Source of the DNA: Acetobacteraceae bacterium
GTDB lineage: Bacteria > Pseudomonadota > Alphaproteobacteria > Acetobacterales > Acetobacteraceae
NCBI GenBank assembly: GCA_027451405.1
Contig: DAIDJM010000008.1
Location: 1 to 64,000 of the forward strand
DNA: 64,000 nt
Direction: 5' to 3'
The position numbers and the translations under genes were made by a program. Numbering within the stretch: position 1 is the first letter of the stretch; every line of letters starts with the position of its first letter. The notes below the pieces were generated by a model, which was not told the origin of the DNA, searched no databases, and was given only the letters and a program-made list of their open reading frames with translations. This document shows positions 1 to 9,400 of this stretch, piece after piece.

Positions 1-764
1 ACCGCTACCGTACCCGCTCGGTCGAGCACGTCATCGCCGAGGTCAAGCAGATCCAGCGCGACTTTCCGCAGATGAAGGAATTGTTCTTCGACGACGATAC
101 CTTCACCGACAATCTGCCCCGCGCCGAAGCGATCGCGCGCGAGCTCGGCAAGCTCGGCGTCACCTGGTCGTGCAACGCGAAGGCCAATGTGCCGCGCGAC
201 ACGTTGAAAGTCCTGGCCGACAATGGTCTACGCCTGCTGCTGGTCGGCTACGAATCCGGCAACCAGCAGATCCTGCACAATATCAAAAAAGGCATGCGGA
301 TCGAGGTGGCCCGCCAGTTCACCAAGGATTGCCACGACCTCGGCATCAAGATCCACGGCACCTTCATCTTGGGCCTACCCGGCGAGACCCGCGAGACGAT
401 CGAGGAGACCATCCGCTTCGCGACCCGCATCAACCCGCACACGCTGCAGGTCTCGCTCGCGGCACCCTATCCCGGCACGTTCCTCTATCAGCAGGCGGTC
501 GAAAACGGCTGGCTCGACGCCGCCAACGCCGAGCTGATCGACGAGCACGGCATCCAGATCGCTCCCCTGCACTACCCGCATCTCTCGCACGCCGAGATTT
601 TCGACAACGTGGAGACGTTTTATAAGCGTTTCTACTTCCGCGCGCCGAAGATCGCGTCCATCGTGGGCGAGATGCTGACAAGCCCGCAGATGATGAAGCG
701 CCGCCTGCGCGAGGGCGTGGAGTTCTTCCAGTTCCTGCGGGAGCGGCATCAGACGGCGGCTTGA
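1..764 (+). CDS. hpnJ: HpnJ, hopanoid-associated radical SAM protein (5' truncated by window)
   Basis: The reading frame is already open at base 3 and ends with TGA at 762-764, so only the C-terminal ~253 residues are present. The segment LFFDDDTFTDN followed by a glycine-rich GLPGETRETIEE stretch is typical of the B12-binding/radical SAM family; the CxxxCxxC cluster and B12 domain must lie upstream of the window. In Burkholderia, HpnI, HpnK and HpnJ convert bacteriohopanetetrol into its cyclitol ether, with HpnJ doing the last, radical step. The neighbour hpnK supports this name. The 193 bases to hpnK hold a dispersed three-hairpin repeat. Confidence 0.9.
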   Translation, partial: RYRTRSVEHVIAEVKQIQRDFPQMKELFFDDDTFTDNLPRAEAIARELGKLGVTWSCNAKANVPRDTLKVLADNGLRLLLVGYESGNQQILHNIKKGMRIEVARQFTKDCHDLGIKIHGTFILGLPGETRETIEETIRFATRINPHTLQVSLAAPYPGTFLYQQAVENGWLDAANAELIDEHGIQIAPLHYPHLSHAEIFDNVETFYKRFYFRAPKIASIVGEMLTSPQMMKRRLREGVEFFQFLRERHQTAA

Positions 765-777
765 AAAAGGGTTTTTC

Positions 778-889
778 GTTCTTTTTTGAAAAAAAGAACC
801 AAAAAACTTTTTCGCATGAGACGAAGCCGTCCAGCCGCTCCGTCTAATGCGAGAACGTCTTTTTGCTTCTTTTTCTTCAGAAAAAGAAG
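778..889 (+). repeat. Three-hairpin dispersed repeat, copy A
   Basis: This 112-bp element has three consecutive hairpins. The first is GTTCTTTTTT paired with AAAAAAGAAC (778-799). The second pairs TCGCAT (812-817) with ATGCGA (847-852) and AGACG (819-823) with CGTCT (841-845). The third is a perfect 10-bp stem, CTTCTTTTTC (866-875) with GAAAAAGAAG (880-889) and loop TTCA. The outer hairpins and the flanking AAAAAACTTT match copies B and C, while the middle stem has its own sequence. It sits between hpnJ and hpnK and may end hpnJ transcription. Confidence 0.85.
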
Positions 890-957
890 ACCTTATACGG
901 TTGCGGCCACGACATGACCGGACGATGCGTAGGGCAGCCATTCCCGGTCCCGCCATC

Positions 958-1743
958 ATGACGGATCGCGCCGTCATCACGGTTGCCGACGATTTCGGGC
1001 TTTCGCCCGCGGTCAACGAGGCCGTCGAGCGCGCCCACCGGGAGGGCATCCTCACCAGCGCCAGCCTCATGGTCGCCGCCGATCATGCCGCCGACGCCAT
1101 CGCCCGGGCCCGCAGCCTGCCCGGGCTGCGTGTGGGCCTGCATCTCGTGGCGGTCGAAGGACCCGCCGCCCTTCCCGCCGCCGACCTGCCCGATCTCGTC
1201 GGCCCCGACGGCGGGTTCCCCGCCGCGCAAATCCGCCTGGCGCTGCGCTACGCCACGAGCCCCAGGGCGCGCCGCCAGCTCGCCCGGGAAATCCGCGCCC
1301 AGTTCGAGGCCTTCCGCCGCACGGGCCTCACGCTCGACCACGCGAACGCCCACAAGCACATGCATCTGCATCCGCTCGTGGGCCACCTGATGATCGAAAC
1401 CGGCCGCGAGTACGGGCTGCGGGCCATCCGTATCCCCCGCGAGGCCGGCGGCGGCGCGCTCGGCGCCTGGTGCCGCGTGCTACGCGCCCAGGCCCGCCGC
1501 GCGGGGCTCCGCACCAACGACTGGATCGCCGGCCTCGCCGACACCGGCCACATGACGCTGGAGCGCGTGCAGCACCATCTGGCGCATCTGCGCCCAGGGG
1601 TCACCGAACTCTATTTCCATCCCGCAACTGAAACCGACGCGATCCTGCGGCGCCGGATGCCGGACTATGCGCACGCGGCCGAACTCGACGCGCTGCTGCG
1701 CGCGCGGGTGCCGCAAGGCGTCAGGCTGACGACCTACACGTGA
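958..1743 (+). CDS. hpnK: HpnK, YdjC-like hopanoid deacetylase
   Basis: A 261-residue protein of the YdjC/ChbG carbohydrate-deacetylase fold. The metal-binding ADDFG motif is at residues 10-14, RVGLHL follows, and a histidine-rich HANAHKHMHLHP segment lies around residue 126; LYFHPA is near the end. HpnK removes the acetyl group from N-acetylglucosaminyl bacteriohopanetetrol before HpnJ acts. An upstream in-frame start near 847 would only translate repeat copy A (giving FSSEKE), so ATG 958, which begins MTDRAVITVADDFG, is chosen. Cytoplasmic, with no signal peptide. Confidence 0.9.
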   Translation: MTDRAVITVADDFGLSPAVNEAVERAHREGILTSASLMVAADHAADAIARARSLPGLRVGLHLVAVEGPAALPAADLPDLVGPDGGFPAAQIRLALRYATSPRARRQLAREIRAQFEAFRRTGLTLDHANAHKHMHLHPLVGHLMIETGREYGLRAIRIPREAGGGALGAWCRVLRAQARRAGLRTNDWIAGLADTGHMTLERVQHHLAHLRPGVTELYFHPATETDAILRRRMPDYAHAAELDALLRARVPQGVRLTTYT

Positions 1744-1751
1744 AGGGGATT

Positions 1752-1869
1752 CTTCCTTTTCTGAAGAAAAAGAAGCAAAAAGACTTTTGTTTGTCGGGCC
1801 CGATGCGCCGCTACCGCTCGGGTCCGAAACAGACGAAAGTTTTTTGGTTCTTTTTTTCAAAAAAGAACC
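1752..1869 (-). repeat. Three-hairpin dispersed repeat, copy B (inverted)
   Basis: This is the same element as copy A in reverse orientation, 118 bp long. CTTCCTTTTC (1752-1761) pairs with GAAAAAGAAG (1766-1775) with one mismatch. The middle stem is CGGGCCCGA (1795-1803) with TCGGGTCCG (1818-1826), nine pairs including one G-U. The last hairpin is an 11-bp perfect stem, GGTTCTTTTTT (1846-1856) with AAAAAAGAACC (1859-1869). It begins nine bases after the hpnK stop and ends 53 bases before the TspO-like start. Confidence 0.85.
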
Positions 1870-1922
1870 TCTTCTCCTCCCGACCGTTGCCACGAGGCGA
1901 ATACAGAGGGAGTCCGCCCCGC

Positions 1923-2408
1923 ATGAAGAACGACCGGCTCGTCGCCGCGGCACTCGCGGGCGGCAGCGTGCTCGCCGCCACCTGGGCCGGTAGCCGGTTC
2001 AGCCCCCGGACGGCCCGCACCGGCCTCTGGTACGCCTCGCTGCGAAAGCCACGTTACACGCCGCCCGGACCAGCGATCGGGGCGGTCTGGAGCGTGCTGG
2101 ACGTGCTGCTCGGCTACGCGGGCTATCGTCTGATCGCCGAACGCCACCGGCCCGGGGCGGTGGAGGCCATTGCGGCCTGGCTCACCACCGTGAGCGGGCT
2201 CGCGGGCTTTCAGGCCGCGTTCTTCGGCGCGAAGAGCCCGGCCGCCGGCACCGCGACCTCCGCGGCGATGTGCGCCGCCGCGACCACCACCGCAGGCCTG
2301 GCAAGCCGCATCGATCCGAGCGCGAGCGCGGCCATGGCGCCGCTGGCGCTATGGACCGGCTTCGCGACGTTTCTGAGCGAGGAGATCTGGCGCAGGAACC
2401 GCGCCTGA
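1923..2408 (+). CDS. tspO: TspO/MBR-family tryptophan-rich membrane protein
   Basis: A 161-residue membrane protein with the family signature WYASLRKPRYTPPGP at residues ~37-51, then a W-x-x-L helix and a C-terminal segment ending near LWTGFATFLSEEIWRRN. TspO proteins bind porphyrins or sterol-like ligands in the membrane, and placement beside hopanoid genes is suggestive but not proof of a link. An earlier in-frame start at 1740 would read through repeat copy B, so ATG 1923 (MKNDRLV) is preferred. About five membrane segments are expected. Confidence 0.8.
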   Translation: MKNDRLVAAALAGGSVLAATWAGSRFSPRTARTGLWYASLRKPRYTPPGPAIGAVWSVLDVLLGYAGYRLIAERHRPGAVEAIAAWLTTVSGLAGFQAAFFGAKSPAAGTATSAAMCAAATTTAGLASRIDPSASAAMAPLALWTGFATFLSEEIWRRNRA

Positions 2409-2454
2409 GGGCGGCGGGGCGGCGCTTTCGGGGAAAGCCCGCCGAAGGCGAGCC

Positions 2455-3687
2455 TCAACCCGAAGGCGCGCCGTTCGGGCCTCCGGGAGCGACGAACCGG
2501 CCCACGAAAAACCCATCGACTCCCATGGCCGGGGTCGAGCGGAAGAATCCCTCTGCCGTCCGTGCGTCCTCCATGCCCGCGATCGTCCCGAACGGCGCCG
2601 GTTCCAGCCCCGCCACGGCGCGAACGGCTTCCTCGGGCTGCAGCGAGCAGACCGCGTAGATCAAACGTCCCCCGGGCCTGAGCATCCGCGCCGCGGCCGC
2701 CGCGAGCCGGCCCTGGGCCGCCGCCGCCGCCACCACGTCGCGCGGGCGCTTCAGGTGGGGCACGTCGGGATGGCGCCGGATCGTGCCGGTGGCCGTGCAA
2801 GGCGCATCGAGCAGCACCGCATCGAACGGCGCGGGCGGCGTCCATTCGGCCGCATCGGCTTCGATGCACTCGGCTTCGAGGCGCAGCCGGGCCAAATTCT
2901 CCCGCAGACGCGCGAGCCTGCGCGGATCGCGCTCCACCGCCGTCACCCTCGCCCCCGAAGCCGCGAGCTGCGCGGTCTTGCCGCCCGGCGCGGCGCAAAG
3001 ATCGGCGATGCGCTCGCCTGGAAGCGGCGCGAGCAGCCGGGCCGGCATCGAGGCCGCGGCGTCCTGAACCCAGAACGCGCCCCGCTCGAACCCCTCGATT
3101 TCCGTCACGCGCGTGCCCGCCGGAAACCGGACCGACCCGTTCGGCAGCGCCGCGCCACCGGGTGGTGGCGCCTCGCCCGGCGCGAGCGTGAGGTCGAGCG
3201 GCGCCTCCTGCTGATGCGCTTCGGCAATCGCCCGGGCCTCGCCGCCCCATGACGCCCAAAGCCAGGCCGGCGTGTCCAGCCGCGGCGTGTCGAGCGCGTC
3301 GAGCAGCGCCGGCCCTTGCTCCGCGACCCGCCGCAGAACCGCATTCACGAGCCCGGCGAACGGCGTGAGCTTGGCGTCCCGCGCCAGCCCGACCGCGGTT
3401 GCGACCGCCGCATGGGCGGGCGTGCCGAGCAGCAGCAACCCGGCCGCGCCCAGCCGCAGAACTTGCCGCACGGGCTCCGGCGGCGCGCGCCGCAGATGCG
3501 GCTCGAGCACCGCATCGAGCGTGCCGGCGCGGCGCAGCACGGTCGCGGCCAGCCGGTGCGCGGCCGCCCGGTCGCGCGGATCGGCCGCGGGCAAGGCCTC
3601 CAGCGCTTCCTCCAGCGGCCGGCGCTGCTCGAAAACGCCCTGCAACAAAAGAAAGCCGAGGAAGCGCGCATCCATCCGGGGCACCAT
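2455..3687 (-). CDS. rsmB: RsmB, 16S rRNA cytosine-967 C5-methyltransferase
   Basis: A 410-residue protein with a NusB-like RNA-binding N-terminus (residues ~1-130) and a SAM-dependent m5C methyltransferase domain. The SAM site reads DLCAAPGGKTAQLA, and the two cysteines of the m5C mechanism are in DAPCTATG and YAVCSLQPEE. It methylates C967 of 16S rRNA. Start ATG 3687 (MVPRMDARFLG) is chosen; MDARF at 3675 is also possible. Longer upstream extensions run antisense through the adjacent glycosyltransferase. It is divergent from that gene, 36 bases away. Confidence 0.92.
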   Translation of the reverse strand: MVPRMDARFLGFLLLQGVFEQRRPLEEALEALPAADPRDRAAAHRLAATVLRRAGTLDAVLEPHLRRAPPEPVRQVLRLGAAGLLLLGTPAHAAVATAVGLARDAKLTPFAGLVNAVLRRVAEQGPALLDALDTPRLDTPAWLWASWGGEARAIAEAHQQEAPLDLTLAPGEAPPPGGAALPNGSVRFPAGTRVTEIEGFERGAFWVQDAAASMPARLLAPLPGERIADLCAAPGGKTAQLAASGARVTAVERDPRRLARLRENLARLRLEAECIEADAAEWTPPAPFDAVLLDAPCTATGTIRRHPDVPHLKRPRDVVAAAAAQGRLAAAAARMLRPGGRLIYAVCSLQPEEAVRAVAGLEPAPFGTIAGMEDARTAEGFFRSTPAMGVDGFFVGRFVAPGGPNGAPSG

Positions 3688-3723
3688 GGCGCAGCGCCGG
3701 GGCCGGTGATAGGCAGCCCCGCC

Positions 3724-5298
3724 ATGCAGACGCGGCCCCTTTCGCTCTATCGCCTGGGCCTCGTGCTGTTCTGTCTGGCCTGCTGGCTGCCGGGCTTCTT
3801 CACGCTGCCGCCCGGCGACCGGGACGAGAGCCGGTTCGCCGAAGCAACCAAGCAGATGCTGCTGACCGGCGACTATGTGCGCATCTGGAACGGCCACGAG
3901 GCGCGCAACCGCAAGCCGGTCGGCATCTACTGGCTGCAGGCGCCGTTCGCGGCGCTGCTGCCGGCGCCCACCAATCCGATCTGGCCTTACCGGATGCCGG
4001 CGCTGCTCGGCGGGATCGCGGCGGTGCTGGCCACCTTCGAGACCGGCCTCGCGCTGTTCGGCGAAGCCAGGCGGGCGGCGCTCGCGGCGGCGATGCTGGC
4101 CGCCTGCTTCGTGCTGAGCTTCGAGACCCATATCGCCAAGACCGACGCGGCGCTGCTGGGCGCCACGAGCTGGGCCCAGGCGATGCTGGCCCGCGCCTGG
4201 ATGCGGGGCGCGCTCGGGCGCGGCGAGGCGCTGGTTTTCTGGGTCGCGATGGGGCTGGGGATGCTCATCAAGGGGCCAATCACGCCGTTCGTCTCGGGGC
4301 TCACGGCGGGCGGGCTCGCGATCGCCGGGCGCAGCGGGCGCTGGCTCGGGGCATTGCGGCCGGCCTTCGGGGTGCCGCTGGCCCTCGCGCTGGTGGTGCC
4401 CTGGCTAATCGCTATCGGCATCGCGACGCATGGCCAGTTCTTCGTCGATTCCGTGGGGCACGATTTCGGCCGCAAACTGGTCAGCGGCCAGGACAGCCAT
4501 GGCTTCCCGCCCGGCTTCCACACGCTGCTGATCCCGCTGCTGGCCTTCCCGGCAAGCCTTGCGGTGGTGGCGGCCCTTCCGCAGGCCTGGCTGGCCCGCC
4601 GCGAGCGCGGCGTGCAGTTCCTGATCGCCTGGCTGCTGCCGGCCTGGCTCGTGTTTGAAGCGGTGCCGACCAAATTGCCGCACTACACGCTGCCGCTCTA
4701 CCCGGCGCTGTTTCTGCTCGCGGCCAGCTTCGGGCTGCGGCGTTCGATCAGCGGCGGGTTGGCGCTGGGGTTCGCGGGCATGCTGGTGGCCGGCCTCGCC
4801 ATTGCCGCCCCGCTGTTCCTGGGGGCGCCCTGGTGGCTCGGCATCCCGGCCGCCCTTGCCGCCGCGCTGGCGACCGGCCTCGGCCTGGCGGGTCGTCAGC
4901 GCCTGGCCCTGCTCAGCGCGCCTCTCCTGTATCTCGCCGTGCTGCAATGGGAGGTGCCGTGCCTGGCCCCGCTCTGGGTCGCGCCGCGCACGGCCGCGCT
5001 GCTCCGGGGCGAGCCGCACCGGGCGGCGAGCGGCGATGACATCGTGATCGCCGGCTACTCCGAGCCGAGCCTGATGTTTCTTCTCGGGCCCGATGTGCTC
5101 GAGGCGCCCGGCGGTGCCAGAGCGGCGGCCGCGCTGGCGAACGACCGGCGCTTCGCGATCGTGGAAGGCCGCGACGAGTCGGATTTCCTGGCGGCGGCGG
5201 CCCGGCATGCGCTCCACCCGCGGCCTCTGGGCGAAGTGGTGGGTTTCGACCCCGGCAGCGGCAGGCGCGTCAGCCTGAACGTGTTCGCCCGGAACTGA
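3724..5298 (+). CDS. ArnT/PMT-type membrane glycosyltransferase (GT39/GT83-like)
   Basis: A 524-residue polytopic membrane protein. The first periplasmic loop holds DRDESRFAEATKQML, then NGHEARNRKPVGIYW, the acidic and lysine motifs of ArnT-like polyprenyl-phosphate glycosyltransferases. Roughly ten hydrophobic segments follow and a soluble tail starts near residue 430. Such enzymes move a sugar from a lipid carrier to lipid A or another envelope acceptor; the acceptor here cannot be told from sequence. ATG 3724 (MQTRPLSLY) precedes the first membrane helix. The gene precedes the RND operon on the same strand by 85 bases. Confidence 0.8.
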   Translation: MQTRPLSLYRLGLVLFCLACWLPGFFTLPPGDRDESRFAEATKQMLLTGDYVRIWNGHEARNRKPVGIYWLQAPFAALLPAPTNPIWPYRMPALLGGIAAVLATFETGLALFGEARRAALAAAMLAACFVLSFETHIAKTDAALLGATSWAQAMLARAWMRGALGRGEALVFWVAMGLGMLIKGPITPFVSGLTAGGLAIAGRSGRWLGALRPAFGVPLALALVVPWLIAIGIATHGQFFVDSVGHDFGRKLVSGQDSHGFPPGFHTLLIPLLAFPASLAVVAALPQAWLARRERGVQFLIAWLLPAWLVFEAVPTKLPHYTLPLYPALFLLAASFGLRRSISGGLALGFAGMLVAGLAIAAPLFLGAPWWLGIPAALAAALATGLGLAGRQRLALLSAPLLYLAVLQWEVPCLAPLWVAPRTAALLRGEPHRAASGDDIVIAGYSEPSLMFLLGPDVLEAPGGARAAAALANDRRFAIVEGRDESDFLAAAARHALHPRPLGEVVGFDPGSGRRVSLNVFARN

Positions 5299-5383
5299 AC
5301 GCGGCCGGATCGAGGCCGCCGGCGCAGGTTCCATGCGCGCCGAGACCTGTTCCGCCGCTCCCGGCGCCCTTACATGGCGCGGC

Positions 5384-6475
5384 ATGTCATTCAAGCTTAC
5401 GGCCGCCTTATCGCTGCTGGGGCTCGCGCTGGCGGGGCCGCTTCCGGCCCTGGCCGACGAGCCCGTGCCCGTCGAGACCGCGCAGGTCCGGCGCCAGGAC
5501 GTGGCCGAGTTCGCGCGCGGCGTCGGCACCGTACAGGCCTACAACAATGTGCTGATCCGGGCCCGGGTGGACGGCACGATCGTGCGCATCGCCTTCCGCG
5601 AGGGGCAGGACGTTAAGGCCGGCGACCTGCTTGTGGTGATCGATCCGCGCCCCTACGCCGCCACGCTCGCGCAGGCAGAGGCCAAGCGGGCGGCCGACGA
5701 GGCGCTGCTCGAGAATGCGAAGCGCGACCTCGTGCGGTACACCAACCTCGCGCGCACCAATTTCGCCTCGCGCCAGCAGCTCGACACGCAAACCGCCACG
5801 GTGGCGCAGGACACGGCCAATCTGCAGGCGGACGAGGCGGCGATCGCAACGGCGCAACTCAATCTCTCCTTCTGCAGCATCACGAGCCCGATCGACGGCG
5901 TGGTCGGGCTGCGCCAGGTCGATATCGGCAATCTCGTGCATGCGACCGACAGCCAGGGCATCGTGACGGTGGCGCAAGTGCAGCCGATCGCGCTGGTGTT
6001 CACGCTGTCGGCCGATGACATCGAGCGCGTGCGCGAGGCCATGCGGTCGGGTCCGCCCCTCGTGCTCGCGACCACCACCGACGGCGCGACCGTGCTCTCG
6101 CGCGGCACATTGCTCACCCCGAACAACACCGTCGACACCTCGACCGGCACGATCGCGCTCAAGGCCATTTTCGCCAACACGGACCGCAAGCTGTGGCCCG
6201 GCCAGCCGGTCGGCGCGCGCATCCGCCTCGCGATCGATCATGATGCGATCGCCGTGCCGCCCAATGCCGTGCAGCACGGGCCGGACGGGCTGTATGTCTA
6301 TGTCGTCGGCGCGGACCACCGGGTGGCGAAACGCGACGTGCAGATTGGTTACGAGGACGATCAGGTCGCCGTGATCAAGGATGGGCTTGCGGCCGGCGAG
6401 ACCGTGGTGACGGCGGGCCAGGTGCGGCTGCAGCCGGGCGTGCTCGTCGCCGCCGACCCTCAGCCGAAAAGCTGA
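5384..6475 (+). CDS. RND efflux periplasmic adaptor (MdtA-like)
   Basis: A 363-residue membrane-fusion protein with a cleavable signal peptide (MSFKLTAALSLLG...ALADEP) and no lipobox cysteine. The biotinyl-lipoyl-like half RARVDGTIVRIAFREGQ, a coiled-coil hairpin (residues ~85-160), and the second half SPIDGVVGLRQVDIGN are in the usual order, followed by beta-barrel and membrane-proximal domains. It bridges the pump to an outer-membrane channel, which is not encoded here. ATG 5384 gives the signal peptide; starts upstream add a non-signal leader. Seven bases separate it from the pump gene. Confidence 0.9.
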   Translation: MSFKLTAALSLLGLALAGPLPALADEPVPVETAQVRRQDVAEFARGVGTVQAYNNVLIRARVDGTIVRIAFREGQDVKAGDLLVVIDPRPYAATLAQAEAKRAADEALLENAKRDLVRYTNLARTNFASRQQLDTQTATVAQDTANLQADEAAIATAQLNLSFCSITSPIDGVVGLRQVDIGNLVHATDSQGIVTVAQVQPIALVFTLSADDIERVREAMRSGPPLVLATTTDGATVLSRGTLLTPNNTVDTSTGTIALKAIFANTDRKLWPGQPVGARIRLAIDHDAIAVPPNAVQHGPDGLYVYVVGADHRVAKRDVQIGYEDDQVAVIKDGLAAGETVVTAGQVRLQPGVLVAADPQPKS

Positions 6476-6482
6476 GTTCGCT

Positions 6483-9400
6483 TTGAGCGTCTCCAGTCCC
6501 TTCATCCGGCGGCCGATCGCGACATCGCTGATTATGGCCGCGATCTTCCTGCTCGGGGTGGCGGTCTATCCGCTGCTGCCGGTGGCGCCGTTGCCGCAGG
6601 TGGAATTCCCGACGATCTCGATCTCGGCGAATTTCCCAGGCGCCAGCCCCGAAGTCATGGCAAGCTCGGTGGCCGAGCCGCTCGAGACCCAGCTCAGCCA
6701 GATACCGGGTCTGTCGCAGCTCACCTCGGTGAACGTGCTGGGCACCAGCAGCATCACCGCGCAATTCGATCTCAGCCGCAACATCGATGCGGCGGCCACC
6801 GACGTGCTCGAGGCGATCAACGGCGCGCAGGGCCAAGTGCCGAAAAACCTGCCGAGCCAGCCGACCTTCCGCAAGACCAATCCGGCCGATTCGCCGATCT
6901 TCCTGATTGCGGCGTCGTCGGATCTCGTGCCGCTCACCACCGTCGACGATTACGTGGAGAACGTGCTCAGTCAGCAGCTGAGCCAGGTGCCCGGCGTCGG
7001 CACGATCTTCGTCGCCGGCCAGCAGAAGCCGGCGATCCGCGTGCAGATCGACCCGGCGAAGCTCGCCGCCATGGGCATGACGCTCGAGGATGTGCGCAGC
7101 GCGCTGACCATCGCCACGGTCAATTCGCCGAAAGGCAGCATCGACGGCCCGCGCCGGAGCTTCACAATCCTCGACAATGATCAGCTGACGCAGCCCGGGC
7201 CTTACAACGATCTGATCGTCGCCTGGAAGAACGGCGCGCCGGTGCGCATCCGCGATATCGGCCAGGCGGTGCGCGGCCCGCAGAACCGCGAGCAGATTTC
7301 CTGGCAGAATGGCCGCAAGGGCGTCCTGCTGGTGATCTTCAAGCAGCCGGGCGCGAACGTCATTGCGACCGTCGAGCGGATCAAGCAGGAGTTGCCGCGC
7401 CTGCAGGCGAGCATCCCGCCCGCGATCCATCTCAAGACGATCGTCGATCGCACCCAGACCATCCGCGCGTCGATCAACGATGTCGAGCGCACGCTGGCGC
7501 TTTCGGTGGCGCTCGTCGTGCTCGTGATCTTTCTGTTCCTGCGCAGCCTCTGGGCCACCATCATCCCGAGCATCACGGTGCCGGTGGCGCTCGTGGGCAC
7601 GTGTGCGGCGATGTATTTCTTCGGCTTCAGCCTGGATAATCTTTCGCTGATGGGGCTCACCATCGCGGTCGGTTTCGTGGTCGACGATGCGATCGTGATG
7701 CTCGAAAACATCTACCGCCATGTCGAGGAGGGGATGACGCCGCTCGATGCAGCGCTCAAGGGCGCGGGCGAGATCGGCTTCACCATCGTCTCGATCAGCC
7801 TCTCGCTGATCGCCGTGTTCATCCCGCTCCTGCTGATGGGCGGTCTGGTCGGGCGGATTTTCCGGGAATTCGCGATGACCGTATCGCTGACGGTCGTGCT
7901 GTCGGCCATCGTCTCGCTGACGCTCACGCCGATGATGTGCGCGCGGTTCCTCAAGGCGGAGGACGGGCGGCACGGGCGGCTCTATCGCATCATCGAAGCG
8001 ATGTTCGACGGCATGCTTGCCTTCTATCGCCGCACGCTCGGGGTGGCGCTGCGCTTCCGGTTCGTGACCCTGATGGTGTTCCTCGCGACCGTGGCCCTCA
8101 CCGCCGTGCTCTTCACGATCATTCCGAAAGGGTTCTTTCCGCAGCAGGATATCGGCCTGATCATCGCGGTGACGAACGCGAATCAGGACACCAGCTACGA
8201 CCGCATGGTGCAGCTCCAGGAGGAGGTGAACCAGATCGTGCTGCACGATCCGGCGGTGGCGAGCTTCGCGTCGGTGCTCGGCGGCGGCAACGGCAGCACG
8301 CCGAACAACGGCCGGCTCTACATCAATCTGAAACCCTGGAATCAGCGCGAGCCGATCATGGATGTCATCGCGCGGCTGAGCCGGAAGGCCCAGGCCTTGC
8401 AGGGCGTGCAGCTTTTCATGCAGCCGGCCCAGGACATCACGGTCGGCGCCCGCAATGCCCGGACCTTGTATCAGTACACGCTGCAGGACGCGGATGCGAA
8501 TGAGCTCAACCAGTGGGCGCCACGCCTCCTGGAACGGCTGCAGAAATTGCCGCAATTGCGCGACGTCACCTCGGACCAGCAGATCGCCGGCACGACCGCG
8601 ACGCTGACGATCGATCGCGACGCCGCGGCTCGTTACGGTATCCAGCCGCAGCAGATCGACGACACGCTCTACGACGCGTTCGGCCAGCGGGAAGTGACCC
8701 AATATTTCACGCAGGTCAGCTCGTATTACGTGATCCTCGAAGTGCCGCCGCGACTCGAGGGCGATCTGCACACGCTCGGCAATCTCTACGTGAAAGGCGC
8801 CTCGGGGACGGCCGTGCCGCTCTCGGCGCTCGTGAGAATGACGACGAAGCCGGTGGCGCCGCTCGCGGTGAACCATCAGGGCCAGTTCCCGGCCGTCACG
8901 ATCAGCTTCAACCTCACGAACGGCGCGTCCCTCGGCGACGCCGTCAATGCCATCGCGAAACTGGAACAGCAGCTCGGCACGCCGGCCTCGCTGCAGGGCT
9001 CGTTCCAGGGCAACGCGGCGGCGTTCCAATCCTCGCTCGAGAGCGAACCCTATCTGATTGCCGCGGCCCTCATCGCCGTCTACATCATTCTCGGCATTCT
9101 CTATGAAAGCTACATCCTGCCGCTGACGATTCTCTCGACGCTGCCCTCGGCCGGCGTGGGCGCTCTGCTCATGCTGATGCTGGCCGGCCGCGACCTCTCT
9201 GTGATCGCGGTGATCGGCATCATCCTGCTGATCGGCATCGTGAAGAAGAACGGCATCATGATGGTCGATTTCGCGATCCATGCGGAGCGCGAGCAGGGCA
9301 AGACACCGCTCGAAGCGATCACGCAGGCCTGCCTGCTGCGCTTCCGGCCCATCATGATGACCACCATGGCCGCGCTCTTCTCGGGCCTGCCGCTGATGCT

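Noticed and set aside
3688-4131. A 148-residue N-terminal extension of RsmB
   Set aside because: It is antisense to the conserved N-terminal motifs of the ArnT-like gene; the NusB-like fold starts at 3687.
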